Shown here: positions 1-12,250 of the stretch, in pieces
How the letters are laid out: each line of letters starts with the position of its first letter
Numbering within the stretch: position 1 is the stretch's first letter
From: Macrolepiota albuminosa
Lineage: Eukaryota > Basidiomycota > Agaricomycetes > Agaricales > Agaricaceae
Length of the DNA: 64,000 bases
Reading direction: 5' to 3'
Assembly: GCA_027475525.1 (NCBI GenBank)
Contig: JAMWFC010000113.1
Location: 2,530,001-2,594,000, forward strand
Program-made: the position numbers and the translations under genes
Notes under the pieces: generated by a model
Seen by the model: the letters and a program-made list of their open reading frames with translations, nothing else
Told to the model about the DNA's origin: nothing
The model's database searches: none

Positions 1-560
1 ATGGAGGGATGTCAAAAGAAGCATGGAATGCAGGAAAGCGCTAAAAGGGGAAAGAAGGATCTATGAATGGGATTGTGCTAAATGGAGCTGAAGCAAATGG
101 GGAAGTGGCAATCAGAGACATCCGGAGGAATGGTGGAACAAGAAGTTGAATGGTGGAACTGGTGGCACCAAAACATGCCTCCCAAAAGGGAAATTGGACT
201 ATCAAATATGTTCTGGAGGCTGGGGAATTGACAACAAAAGAGTCATGTGTAGATAGTGGTCTGTGCACCAGAAAAACAGTATAAATAGCCCAAGTTTAGT
301 AGAGAATAGACAGGCAATTGATAGGCAAAGGCTCGGTGGTTCCCAGGGAGTGAATCACTTAGGCTGGAGTTTGTTGAGAACCCTCTGCTTTCAGGAAGAT
401 TATTGAAAGCCTTCAAATATATCAATTTCATCATCAAGTCAGTGTGCACTGCAAGTAACCTTCTACACCATCAAGCCCCAGAACTATCAGTACTACTTGC
501 AACCAAGTACTACAGTGCTCACAATCACCAGTATATACAAGCTAAAAAGTACAGTATAGG
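1..560. other. Unassigned left edge, possible LTR remnant
   Basis: No convincing coding region is seen. A TATA-like box (TATAAATA, about 280-287) is followed by sequence that reads like a leader, so this may be the remnant of an LTR, but no second copy exists in the window to test that. The proline-rich open frame that starts near 403 runs into the antisense strand of the family A relic gene and is not taken as real. Homology to the family A element begins near 560-600. Confidence 0.3.
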
Positions 561-613
561 ACAGACTAACAAGACAAAAAGGAAAAAGAAAACAACTCCG
601 GGACCAAGAAAAT

Positions 614-2500
614 TTACACCCCTGACCCCGACGTTCCCAACACCCCTGATGCCCCGCTGGAACCCCCCATTGTCAAAGCACCCGACTCCCCTGAGACTCC
701 CGGAGCACTCCCCCCCGACCCTGCCGCCACTGCCGCCTCCATGGCCGCCACCACCGCCGCCACCCTCTTGTCGTATGAAGAGAGGGGCTCTCCAGCATCC
801 ACTGCCACCTCTACCCAGGTCCCGGGGACCACAAGGTTCCGCCTCTGGTGGGCCGTCAACAGGCGCCCCAGGTGATTAATGCCCTGAGTCACCTTGCCAG
901 GGGGCAGACCGGACGCCGAGGATAGCCCCTGAGAGATAGAGGCGTGCGCCGAGGCGCCGCCGTCTAGCAGGAGCTGATGCTCCCGTGCCCAGCCTGGAAC
1001 AGTTAGTCGAGGGCCTGGGGAAGAGACTGCCCACTTACGCATCGCCTCGCCCCAGGCGGTGGCCACGCTCCCTACTAGCCAACCCCTCCGACGAACCAAA
1101 CTCGCCTGCGCCCCCTCCATCCTCCTCAACAACTCCCGTAGCTCCGTCGCCCTCACCTCCTGCGCCTCAGCCCCTGGCAGTCGACCATCCCCTTGCTCCA
1201 GTTGAGCCCGCAAGGCTGTGACCTCCTCCTCCAAGGCCACTCGAGCTCAGGCCATCGACTCCCTTTCCCCCTCCTGCTCGGCCTGCAGATCCTCCTGTAA
1301 CCTCCTCTCCCACTGGAGCTCCGAATACGTCTCCCGGAGCCTCGCCGTCAGATGATGCTCCCAAATCTCTGAATCCTCCAGCCGGCAGCAGTACAACGCC
1401 ACGCCCCCGACGTCAGGCTCGACCTCGGGCTCAGAAGCAGCGTCGGGATTGGGTCGGTCCACGTCAGGCAGGGGCACCCCTCCCCCAGACCTCGAGGGAC
1501 CCGCAACCGGGGACACAGGGGACCTTCTCTGACGACAAGTGGGGGGTTGCTTGTCCTTGTCCGAACACTTGGGCAAGGCTCATCGCTTGCCCTTGTCCTG
1601 ACGAGGCGCCTCCAGCTCTTCGTCCGATGAGCGCACCACAGCCGGACGCTTGGCACAACGCCGGCGCACGGGAGCCCCCTCTCCCTCCTGAGCCCCAGAC
1701 GGCGCAGTACCCGGCGATGGACCCCTTGCCCTTGCCCTCGTACGAGTCCCTTGGACCCTTCACAGTCGCTCCATCACCCACTCCTCCCCCCAACCCTGCT
1801 CCTGTGCCATGCACCGCGCCCTCCAAGCCAGCCCCACCGAACACCGCTCATGGCGCAAACGGCAAGCCACGCACATCAAGGTGTCTCGACGCGCCCCCGC
1901 CACCAGCTCCTTGAACTCGCAGGTCACCCCTGGGCATGCACACATCACGCACTATGAGAAGTCAGGGGGACTCCAACCAATCTCGGACGACACTCACCAG
2001 GCCTGCAGCCTCGCACCACCTACGCTCCGGGTGCCTATGGAAACGCCCCTGCACAGCCGCAAATTGCTCCGGCGTCACCTGATCTTGGGGGACACGCTGC
2101 GCCTCCAGAACAGGCCACACTTCTCCTATCCCGAGAGATGGGCGATCAGACCGAGATGACGATCCAGGAGGACGAGAGGGAGACCCCTGCGGTGCCCTGG
2201 ATGGCCTGGCCACGGGTGGGGCCACCACAGGGGGGATTGAGGGACTACCCAGGGACAAAGGCCTGGCCATGGAGGGATGAGGAGCCAGATGGGAACCAGA
2301 ACCCACGGAGCCTGTGACGATTGAACAATGAGAACAGGTAATGACGGCAAACACTCACGGGCCATCTCACTTATCCGCTGACAATCCCGCTGTCAATCAT
2401 ACTTCTCCCAGCGCCGATCGTACTCCTGCCAAGATGACAGGGTGTCATCCCCAGCAGGAGGGGGGGTAGGAGAGCAAAGGGGCATAGAAGAGCGTGACAT
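614..2500 (-). pseudogene. Relic of the antisense Zn2Cys6-like gene of family A
   Basis: This is a diverged copy of the antisense gene at 37344-39097. It starts MSR and keeps a Pro-rich N-terminus followed by an Arg-rich stretch. The first intron (GTGAGT donor near 2350) falls after the same N-terminal block. A second intron ends just before the cysteine cluster CVMCACPGVTC, which is followed after 15 residues by CVACRLRHERC; this is CX2CX6C-X15-CX2CX6C. Downstream come a region rich in Glu, Arg and Leu (coiled-coil-like, 1250-1550), an intron at about 1000-1045, and a conserved C-terminal block beginning GWAREHQLLLD and containing LGRLLTAHQRRN. An in-frame TGA interrupts the first exon near 2390, and frame changes occur near 1600-1750. 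Conservation is clearer in protein than in DNA, so it was probably coding until recently. Exon ends are approximate. Confidence 0.6.
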
Positions 2501-2647
2501 GACAAATGGGGAGTGGCAAAAAAAATTTTTCTTCCTTTTCTAGGCCTCAGACTGATGGCATCACGCTTCACGCTTTGACTTCGGGTCCCACGCCAAAGCC
2601 GCACAGCCACCATTGCCTCGAGGGTCTCGGCGCTACAGGGGGGGTGA

Positions 2648-3428
2648 TGTCACGACCCGTCACCCCAACCCATCACCCCGGCACACCATGCGAACTCCAA
2701 CGCGCTCCGACTCCTTGCCCGCACCCCGCCCTCACAGCTCATGGGGTCGCCCACCCAGTCAGGGGGCCCACCCCGGCGCCCGCACCCTATACTCCGGGCC
2801 CCATCAATCACCCAGCATTCCACCCTGCAACAGCCGACGGGGCCCGACCAATCCCCTGGCGCCACACCCACACCTGGACAATACGCCGCACAGGACTCAA
2901 CCAGGACAATACAGCGCACAGGACTGGACACGCAAAGCCTGGCCCCAGAACTTACCCAGGCACCCCGGACCTTAACCACCAAAGGTATATAGCTGGTAGC
3001 CAGTAAACTGTTACAGTAGTCTTGATATTGCCATAAACTCGTTTCTATACTCCCTTGTCTATTTTGTACTTATCTCAATCTATCTGTCTTATTCTCTCAA
3101 GTCTCTCGGCCCTCTAAAAGTCTCACTTCAATTCTAACTCAGTCTCCCGGTTCCAGTCTCAGTCTCCCGGTCTCAGTCTCTTTTTCCGATCACCCCTCCT
3201 CTCCTCTGCCCTAGTAAGACTCCACCCACCCCCGCCCCGTATTCCGGACTTAGCCTGGGATCCTGCTCTACCTCTTCCTACAAACTCCGGCGCTCCGTAG
3301 CCACCTCACACCCCACCCAAAACTCTGGAGCTCACCCTCCGTTACCCAGAGACTCTCCGTAGACTTCGAGTCCGCCTAGTAAGGACCCGCTTGCCCCCAG
3401 AGGCCCCCATCGTCAGCAGAACCTGACA
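2648..3428 (+). repeat. Family A LTR, copy 1
   Basis: Begins TGTCACGACCC and ends CAGAACCTGACA, like the other family A LTRs. A TATA box (TATATA, 2986-2991) lies 32 bp upstream of AGTCTTGATATT at 3018, the motif proposed here as the 5' end of the element transcript. Flanks do not form a target-site duplication, as expected for a truncated element. Confidence 0.85.
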
Positions 3429-3872
3429 ATTCCACTCTCATGGCATTTGTGGATCATATACTCATTGTACTCCTAGCTGAGGCACTAGTCAATTCATTAG
3501 CAACCTTGTGCTTCTTACAGTTCCCATTGTACTATATACCTTGTCCTTAATGAGATCCTTTACCTTCACTCAAGAGCTAGTTGGCTGGCATTTCAGTGAC
3601 TCTGCCATGCATTTACCATGCTTATTCTTATGCTGTGTAGCCTGATTGCATCTGGGTGCTTTTCTTTCTTCAGAGTTCCTTGAAACTCTTCCTCAATTAT
3701 CAGAATAGCTAGCAAGTCTGCTGGCAGGCTTTTTGGTGGGACGTGCTCCTCTTCCACCTCTGTACAGTCACTTTTTTGTGACTATTTAGTCAGTTGCATT
3801 TGTTGTGATACTTCTCTATTGTGCAATAGCATCTCAAGCAACTGTCCATGTCACTTAACACAACTTTCTCTG
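3429..3872. other. AT-rich spacer without recognised feature
   Basis: CpG-poor sequence between two LTRs. No open frame, RNA gene or repeat with a partner in the window was recognised. Confidence 0.4.
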
Positions 3873-4468
3873 TGTCAGAGAACTCCTTATTTCTTTCTTT
3901 TCTTACTCCTTATCTCTTTACTCTTCCTTTATTCATTCTCTTATTTCTTTTGACATTATTTCATTTTACTGTTTCTATTCTTTCAACATTATCTGTTAGT
4001 ACTACTCTCAGCTCTTGAGGTGCTCTGGTTCTTTAGCTACTATTCAGACAAGTGTGGGCCTTTTAGCACTGCTTCCAGACTGCTTATATAAGCTGGAGTT
4101 TGCCTTTTTGATTTCTAAAGTCCAGAGTTTTCCTGCCTTGTTTGCACAGTTGTTTGGTTAGTCAATTTTCCAGTTTTTAAGGTTTTGTTGTACTGTATAG
4201 TGAGTTTTCCTGCCTTGTTTGCACAGTTGTTTGGTTAGTCAATTTTCCAGTTTTTAAGGTTTTGTTGTACTGTATAGTTGTTTCCCATGCTTCAGAAGCC
4301 CCAGAAGTGTCCAACCTGGCATAGAGAATCTCTAGACTTGTTTTCTTTGGATCTTCCTCTGCCAGGTGAGTAGTTATTATGATATTGTCAGTACATACTC
4401 TAATACACTTTGGATCTCTCTCTGCCAGCTGTGTGACTGAGCCACAGCCTCTGGAGGTTGCCCTTACA
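3873..4468 (-). repeat. Family E LTR, copy 1 (minus orientation)
   Basis: On the minus strand it begins TGTAAGGGCAACC and ends CTCTGACA, matching the copies at 51279-51868 and 56616-57122. It lies immediately downstream, on the minus strand, of a decayed gypsy pol, so it may be that element's 3' LTR. It contains one 77-bp duplication, so its true length is about 519 bp. No target-site duplication is visible. Confidence 0.65.
4125..4278. repeat. Exact 77-bp tandem duplication 1
   Basis: Copies at 4125-4201 and 4202-4278 are identical and abut. Same 77-bp period as eleven other duplications in unrelated sequence, so probably an unmerged assembly overlap. Confidence 0.95.
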
Positions 4469-4589
4469 AGGACATTGAGTTCATACTTACATTTACCTAA
4501 AACTAAAAGAGTCTATAACCCATCCAATAAGGCTCTCATAACTGTGCCCATTTCTGTCACCATTGACTCCTCCTCCAGTGTGACATTGA

Positions 4590-7357
4590 TCATAGGAGAA
4601 GGTGCCAATTTGGTCCTCGGTGGAGTGGTTTACTCCTCAACTGCAGGCCCACTATAAACTCAGTTAGCATGATGTTAATTGCTGAAGTGATAGTAAGTAG
4701 CATACTATGCACCAACATTTGGTTTAGGAGATGGACCTGATTAGAGTCCATGCCAATGAGATAATAGAGGCCCTTAGCCTCAGGGTTGATCAGAAAATTG
4801 CTCTCCTTATAGTGCTTGAACATAAAACAATAATAATTGTCTTTGGTCATTTTCTGCTATCCGTACTACTGTGGGACTGTGCCAGGAGTGCCATACTTGG
4901 TGAGGCGCTCCATGTGCTCATTGTCAATTTGTTAAAAGATGTCCATAGATATCGTTGGAGAATGGAACTGCTGCTCCAGGAAGACCACACCATAAGTATA
5001 TGTGTGGTCTACTCAGTCCAGCAGGATCCAGTTGTGCAATAAAACATGTAATGCATCATCATCAGAAAAGTTATGTGCCTGCTCATCTGGCACATGAACT
5101 TGGTAAATCTCAAACTTAGGCCCTTGTTGAAGCTCAAAGGGTTGCTTAGGAAACATAGTGTCATATGAGGCAATTGCCTCACAATACAGTTCTGGATGGG
5201 CCATGACAAGAGCTATATGCTAAACAATCACAAGTTTGGCTGCACTATTTGTGCAGAGAGCTTGACACAATATGAACTCAAAGAGGGTTTGCCAGTACAT
5301 GTGGTATGTGTAATCAACCATGATGCTCTGATAGGTGTTTTTCAGCCTGGAGCGATCAAAGATCAGTGCATATTGCACAAACTGGTCCAGGTTAAACGGT
5401 GTAGCTGAGTCTTGAGCATGCATTATGCATAGCGCAGTGTAACCATCTTCCTTTGTATACAGAAAGTACTTCAGGATTTGTTGTTGCTTCATAAGAGCAA
5501 GATCATCAGAGCCCTGCATCAGGTTGACGAGGTTCTGGTACTGAGGCTCCTTCATCAGGAGCTGCATGGTTTGGTCTTGCAGAGCCTCAACTGTTTGCTG
5601 GACAAACATTTGAAGCTCTGTGATCAACATATATGTGACAATTCTGTTGCGACACAGAATGTGAACATTTATATAGTATTTATAGAGCCAGTCCAGCTTT
5701 AATGTGGGGTGTGCTTGTACACTATCATGCTCAGAATATGGGCACACTGGCCAGAGGCATACTCATACGACACTGCTCTGTTGGCATTGGCTCCCATCAG
5801 CACAGTATTTGTGAAATATGAATAGTATGTGCAGTGGCTGAGTACTCTCCTGAAGCATGAGTTCATTTGCTCAACATTGAGCAGGCCCTACACTTTCACC
5901 TCAAACTATCAAAGATTCTCTCTGAGAAATCATCCTTGGCCCTATATTCAAGGGCCTGCAACTTTTTGGCACGGTTTGCCTTTTTTTTTTGCTATGTGCT
6001 TATTGTGTGATACTCATTGGAATTGGTCTGCTGCTGATTCTCCCTCCTCACTGTCCTTCTCCTGCTCCAAGCTTGACTCTCCATAGTCACTCTCGTCAGA
6101 CAAGGACACAACTGGTGCTTTGTCTTTTCCAGATATGGGCTTGTTTTTTAAGGTTGCCACCAGACCATCATACTGTTCCAGTGTGCAGAGCTCTGGAGTC
6201 AAGATGACCATGAGATAGTGTTCCAGCAGTGCCAGCATGAACACAAGCAACATAAACAACATCTAGACTTCTCCTGCTCGAGCAGAAATGTCAGCAAAGA
6301 AAGCTAATACCTCCAATTTAGAGGCATCAAGAGGCAGCTTGCAGCTATGACATTGACAAGATGGCCCTGGCTTTGCTAGGGCAGACGATGTGGATGGTAG
6401 CTAAGCTACCAAAGGGGCAGGCACATTTCATGCCAGAGTTCTCCCTCCAGGCTTAGCATGAAGAATGTTCTAAATAAGCGCCCTTGGCACTATGGTAATA
6501 GGTTTGGACCCTATAGATAGGGCCTGAGATGGTGTAGTCTCTCGCTGATCCAGAGATAGCTCAGCTAGAAGCTCACTGACTGCAGCCAGTAACTCTGACT
6601 GGGCCTAAGGAGCCACAGCAGGCAACCATGACAATAATGCAATGGGCTAAGCAAGCTGCTCAGAACGTTCTGGTTATGCTACTGGTGGCATCCTAGCCTG
6701 TAGAGGTTCAACTGGTCAAATGGGCTGGTATCTAGTCTTCTTGACCTTGGTGGTTGGTTCCTCAAAGTTTGAAACTTTGCACTTAAATGCACAGTCAATC
6801 TGTTCTAGCGCTGATATGCACTGCCTTTTCATAAGCTTGATCTAGTCAAACAACCTCTCCATAACAACAATGGCTAAACTATCTTACAGAAAAAATGCAG
6901 TTGCCAAGACTAGCTGTCCTGCTGCTCTTAGTCAGCAAAGGAGTGCATCTGGCACTGCTGATTCCTGCGCTTGTAGTGCAAGTTCTACATATAACTTGGC
7001 TATAGGCTAGTGCATCTATGACACAGATGGTGGTCCTGTTACTGTACTCATATACATTAGTATTGACACCTGCAGATGCACTGGTGGTACCTGATAATAG
7101 CACTCTTGGCATGTGCTGTCCTTCAAGCGCTTATAGTGCCCCTCATCATTGACCTCCATTTCTTGCAAGTAGAGAAGTATCTGGTATAGGAGCAATTCCT
7201 TGCAGCCTGAGTAGGCCATGCCCACTGATTGGTACTGGCTCACCACTGGGTACAGTGGCTGTCTTTGGAATTTAGATAGATACTCTTGTCTTTGTATATT
7301 TAGAGATCTGTAAGGACAATGCTGAACATCTGCAGAACTTCTTCCGCAGACTAGCAA
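4590..7357 (-). pseudogene. Unidentified decayed reading frame downstream of gypsy pol
   Basis: After the integrase-like region the minus strand keeps a long chain of open segments: 6262-6014 (with an acidic and lysine-rich stretch), 5747-5220 (175 codons), 5204-5013 and 4850-4590. They are broken mainly by stops and small shifts. Read in order they give a continuous, compositionally normal protein, with phrases such as DGYTALCIMHAQDSATPFNL and ALIFDRSR. It is not Gag, protease, RT, RNase H or integrase, and I do not recognise the family. It could be an accessory protein of this element or an unrelated repeated gene into which the element inserted. Many breaks are TGA or TAG, as expected from CpG decay. 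Confidence 0.4.
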
Positions 7358-7519
7358 GTGCCAGTGACAAGCAAGAGGTTATCAAAGTGGACTTTGTCCA
7401 CATTTCACTACCTCATGCATTCTATGCATGTTTTGCTAGCTGTTGGAGGCATTTCATGCCCTGCAGCTCTAAATACCAGTCCAATGCTGCAAGATCCTTG
7501 CAGCTTACTAATAGCTCCC

Positions 7520-8740
7520 AAGTAGTATCACCTAAGCTCCATCTCACTTTGAATTTAAGTTTTTTCCCTGTCTACCTATGACCTATGAGGTCATCCATGA
7601 ACCATTTCTGGTTATTACCAGTTCCAAAGTTATACAGCTCTAGAGTTGCATGATTAGAGAATAGTGCATCACTATTGGCAAGGTGCAGTCACAATAGTGA
7701 CACATAAAATCTAGGTACTATTCTGTGCACCTGCAATGCCTGGAGCAGTTCCAACATGTAATTAGATGTGCTCAGTTCAGCTGCAAAGACCCTATATGGT
7801 CCAATCTACTTGGGACATAACTTGCTTGCTCTACCTTTTGGCAGGTTCAATTTCTTTGTCAAAAAGTACACTAGGTTCCCTTTCTCAATATCCAGTCCAT
7901 CATGCCTGCAATTATTTACATGCTTTGTTTGCCATATATACAATTCTATAATTGCATCATAGGCATCTGCTAAGTTCCTCAGCATGTTGCACATGAACTG
8001 TTTAACTTCAATATAGATAACTTCATCAGTGCAAAGTTCACAAATCATGGATAGCATATAGCCATTATTGAGTTCAAAGGGTGAATATCCTGTGGTTTTT
8101 GATATGCTTGCATTTATTGCAAATTCAACAAGTGGATATCTATCTATCTAGTCCTTCTGATCAGGACATACAAGCGCTTGCAATATCTGTATGATATTTC
8201 TATTTGCCTGTTCTGTCTGGCCATCTGTTTGCGAATGAAATGACATTAACATGAGCAACTTTGCTCCAAGCAGTTTGTGCAACTCTCTCCACCATTTAGA
8301 CATAAACTTAGCATCTCAATCACTTACAATTGAGCTGGGCAATCTATGAAGGCATACTATCTCCTTAAGATAGATTCAGGACAAGTTTGAGGCTATCATG
8401 GTTGTCCTCATAGGGATGAGATGGACCATACTAATCATTCTACAGATTACTACCCACAAGTAGTTGAAACTCTTCAACTTCAGAAACAGACTAATAAAGT
8501 CCATCCCAATTGAGTCCCAGGGTTTGACTAGAATTGGAAGTGAATGAAGCTTTTCTAGCAGCTTCAATGTTGACACTTTTGACTGTTAACAGAGCTTGCA
8601 TATCAAGCAGAATTTACTCATTTCTTTGGCCATTTGTGACTACTAATACTAGTGCCACACGTAATCCAACATTTTCTGAATTCTGAAATGGCCTACTACT
8701 TTGTGGGCCTAGTCCAGGATAGTTGTGATCAATGACTGCT
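7520..8740 (-). pseudogene. Decayed gypsy integrase with chromodomain-like tail
   Basis: The minus strand carries the integrase core in order: PWDSIGMDFI at about 8520 (first catalytic Asp), IVSD near 8330 (second Asp), and HSQTDGQTEQANRNI near 8230-8190, as seen upstream of the third catalytic residue in gypsy integrases. A GPY/F-type module follows (IGPYRVFAAEL near 7810). The tail (WFMDDLIGHR near 7590) looks like a degraded chromodomain-type end. Several stops interrupt it and CpG is almost absent, so the copy is old and inactive. Confidence 0.75.
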
Positions 8741-9369
8741 TCCAGAGAATGCAGATGACTTTGGACTTAGTAGGTCTGGTTAGATAAATGAGCTGCTGCT
8801 CCACTCTGAAGCACAGATGCACCTGGATATTGTTTATAATCTCTAGGAAAAGATTGTTATTCTTATATTCTTGCTGGATATGTGTGCAAAATTGCACATT
8901 GCCTAAGTCAGTTGGTGTGAGCTGATGATTATGCAAGTCCAGTGCATGTTGGAGAGTCATCTTAGCTCTACTAGGAGATGCCTCTTGCCTTATCTCTTTA
9001 CATGGCTGAGTGGCCTCATGGTCCACCAACACCTGAGCCTCAATATCTTAAGCTTCTTGCTGTTCTTGCAATCGCTTGCTGTGATGTGATTCCTGTGCTC
9101 ACATGGCACGTATTTCAACTAAATGTTCCTTGATTTTATGAAACCTATGCAAGGACAAGTCCTTCCTCTCTGGATTGATGTGTCTGTCCACTTGGACATA
9201 ATCATGCATATTATAGATGTCATTTCAAGTATTGCTTTTGAAATATCAAGACAGGCAATTCATGACCTTATTCAATTTACCTTTTACATAGATGATGTTG
9301 AACTGATATTGCGACATGTAGTCAATCCAGCAACATTGTCGCAGTGATAAGTGTACTTGAATCTTGAAA

Positions 9370-10450
9370 AACTTGAGCACTTTGTGATCTGTAATAATAT
9401 GGATCTTATATCCCATCAGTTTATCCTCCTACTTCAGGAAGGCTTCTAAAATAGTGAGTGTTTCTAACTCATGTACTGCATAGTTTTGCTGTGTAGCAGT
9501 GAACTTACGGGACATAAATCTTACTAGTCAGCAAGCTTGCCATGTTTTATCTTGGCCAAACATGGCTCTGACCCCTGTTTTTGAGGCATCACATATGAGC
9601 CAAATAGGCTTGTCAATGTGTGAGTCAATTGGCTAGATCACAGGTGTCTTTGCACAAATGCACTTAATCATTTTAAAGCACCACTGATGCAGCAGTCTCC
9701 AGTGAAAGGGAAATCCATTCTGGGTCATAGCCATTAGTGTCCTAGTGTATGCTATGATGTCTGGCAAAAAATTGCCAATATAGTTCACTAATCTAATAAA
9801 ATGCTAGATATTATTATATGTGCATAGAGTATGCCACTCTCAAATTTGATTGGGTTTATTTGTGTCCAGATGTATACCCTTCTTGTCAATGACATGACCA
9901 AGACAGTCTATACTAGGTACATATAACTTGCACTTCTTCTATTTGAGATAGAAGCTTGCTTTATAGAGTTGTTCAAATATGGCTTGTAGGTGCTGCTCAT
10001 GCTCTTTAATGAAGTCTGAAAATATAAATATATCATCTAAATAAACATGCATAAACTTCCCAATTATATTTTGGAAGATAGAGGTCATTAATCTCTGGAA
10101 TGTTGCTAGTGCATTACAGTCACCAATTTGCATAATATTGCTCATAAATGTCCCCATTAAGAATAAGAACAGCATCTTTAAGATGTCTTCTTTGCATATA
10201 CAAACCTGTTTGTACATGTTTGTTAGGTCAATTTTTGACCTATACTTTGCTTTAGCAATATCTTTGCATATGACTTTTTGATCTGGAAGTGGTGTTATGT
10301 CCTTAACTATAGTATCATTGCACTGTTGTGCATTCAATGCAGTTTGTAATGTCTCATCTTTCTTAGGAATACAAAGTAAAGATGCAGCTTGCACTGCTGG
10401 TCATGGTTCCCACCACTTTGTATTTAAATACCAGTTTATTTTTTCATAAA
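9370..10450 (-). pseudogene. Decayed gypsy reverse transcriptase and RNase H
   Basis: The RT palm is recognisable at 10394-9939: SKIDLTNMYKQV, then the active site YLDDIFIFSD near 10040. RNase H follows at about 9600-9370 with CDASKTGVRAMFGQ, FMSRKFTATQQNY and TDHKVLKFF. Together with the integrase further downstream on the same strand this gives the Ty3/gypsy order RT-RH-IN. The region upstream of the RT (gag, protease) is missing; sequence changes to the hairpin repeat array at about 10540. Frames are broken in several places. Confidence 0.8.
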
Positions 10451-10539
10451 GCTGGTCTTGCAGTACTTGTAGACAGCAAGACAAATGGTACTTGTACTGC
10501 TTATTCTTGTCAATGAGATTAATCTCATGATTAACTTCT

Positions 10540-12250
10540 CATACTGATTTTTAGTTTTTTTAAAGATTTATAAATGCTGAATAAAATCCAAAAGATTTAA
10601 GAAAAATTCAATTTAGCTTACAATAATGCTTTGAGAGTTGTGGAAAGAGCACTGAGTTGTGAAATGTGGAGGCCTTAACCAAGTGAGGTGAGGTTGAGGC
10701 CGAAAATAAGCACTGAGTTCTCTATACATACTTGGAGCCCTAACTGAATGAAGTAAGGTTAGGGTGGAGGCTTAGTTGGGGAGAGTTTGGAGGTGAAGCC
10801 CTCAATGAGCTACAAAATTCATGCTGAAGGCACAAATTGTAGCTTCTATATAGAATGGGACAACTTTTGTGGAAATTTGATGTGATGACTAAAAATTTGT
10901 CAGCTGAGTCATCAATGACTAAGGCTGACAAATAGTTGTCTTTTTGGTCTGTTTTGAATAAATATTGGTAGATAATGCTTAAAAAATTCAGATAAAATCA
11001 CTAAAAAATTAGAAAAAATTCAAGGCTTACTGATACACTGAGTTTAGTTTTTCTGAGATTTATAAATCCTTAATGAAATCTGAAAATTTCAAGAAAAATT
11101 CAATTGCTCTGTTTTTCAGGAGATGTTAGTGGAAAATGCTCAAATAATTCCAGGAAAATCACCAGAAAATCAGGAAAAATTCAAAGGCTACTAATATACT
11201 GATTTTTAGTTTTTTAAAGATTTATAAATGCTGAATAAAATCTGAAAAATTCAATTTAGTTTACAATAATGCTTTGAGAGTTGTGGAAATTTAAAGATTT
11301 ATAAATGCTGAATAAAATCTGAAAAATTCAATTTAGTTTACAATAATGCTTTGAGAGTTGTGGAAAAATGACTGAGTTGTAAAATGCGGAGGCTTTAACT
11401 GAACAAAGTGAAGTTGAGGCCAGGAATGAGCACTGAGTTGTGAAATGCAGAGGCCTTAACCAAACAAAGCATTGAGTTCTCTATACATACTTGGAGCCCT
11501 AACCAAACGAAGTGAGGTTAGGATGGAGGCTTAGTTGGGAGTTTTTGGGGACAAAGCCCCCAACGAGCTACGAAATTTGTGCCAAAGACACAAATTGTAG
11601 CTCATCTCTATATAATGGGACAACCGTTTTGTGGGAATTATCTGATTAGTAAGGCTGACCAAGGCTGACTAAGAACCTTCTTTTTAGGGTAACAACATAA
11701 GAGTTGGCTCATTTGAGTATTAAAAAATTCCAGGAAAATCACTAAAAATTCAGGAAGAATTTAGGGGCTAATGATACACTGATTTAGATTTTCTTTTGAG
11801 ATTTATAAATGCTTAAATAAGTCTGAAATTTTCAAGAAAAATTCAATTGATGTGTTTTTCAGGAGATGTTAGTGAAAATGCTCAAATAATTCCAAGAAAA
11901 TCAACAGAAAATCAGAAAAAATTCAAGGGCTACTGATATACTGATTTTTGTTTTTTTTTTTGGAGATTTATAAATGCTGAATAAAATCCAAAAAATTTAA
12001 GAAAAATTCAATTTAGCTTACAATAATGTTTTGAAAGTTGTGGATTGAGCATTAAGTTGTGAAATACCAAGGCCTTAACCAAACAAAGTGAGGTTGAGGC
12101 TGGGATTGAGCATTGAGTTCTCTATACATACTTGGAGCCCTAACCGAATGAAGTGAGGTTAGGGTGGAGACTTAGTTGGGGGGAGTTTGGGGGCAAAGCC
12201 TCTAATGAGCTACAAAATTCATGCTGAAGACATGAATCGTAGCTTGTAGT
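10540..12250 (+). repeat. Tandem array of hairpin-bearing repeat F (three units)
   Basis: Three units start with ACTGATTTTTxGTTTTTT near 10545, 11197 and 11939; the period is about 650-660 bp after removing one 77-bp duplication, and the third unit is incomplete. Each unit has an AT-rich half and a half with conserved palindromes: a stem around GAACGAAGTGA-like loops (10678-10705, 10738-10770, 11394-11421, 11498-11525, 12070-12100, 12141-12168), a GGGGxC-loop-GCCCCC stem, and a long stem starting GAGCTAC and ending GTAGCTC (11566-11604). A better preserved unit lies at 49700-50290. No open reading frame is supported. It may be a non-autonomous element or structured RNA repeat. Confidence 0.65.
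11213..11366. repeat. Exact 77-bp tandem duplication 2
   Basis: Copies at 11213-11289 and 11290-11366, identical and adjacent, inside repeat F. See the finding on 77-bp duplications. Confidence 0.95.

Larger units (their letters stand above)
561..3428 (+). mobile_element. Truncated 3' end of a family A Ty3/gypsy element
   Basis: This stretch matches the layout of 37100-39961 of the full-length family A element: a gene on the opposite strand, then a G-rich polypurine tract ending GGGGTGA just before 2648, then an LTR. Gag, pol and the 5' LTR are missing, so the copy was truncated upstream of about 560. It is a diverged relative of the full copy, not a recent duplicate. No target-site duplication can be expected at the truncated end, and none is seen. 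Confidence 0.75.

Noticed and set aside
403..879. Proline-rich open frame of 158 codons on the plus strand
   Set aside because: It runs through the complement of the antisense relic gene; no start context, domain or second copy. Its composition follows from the GC-rich opposite strand.
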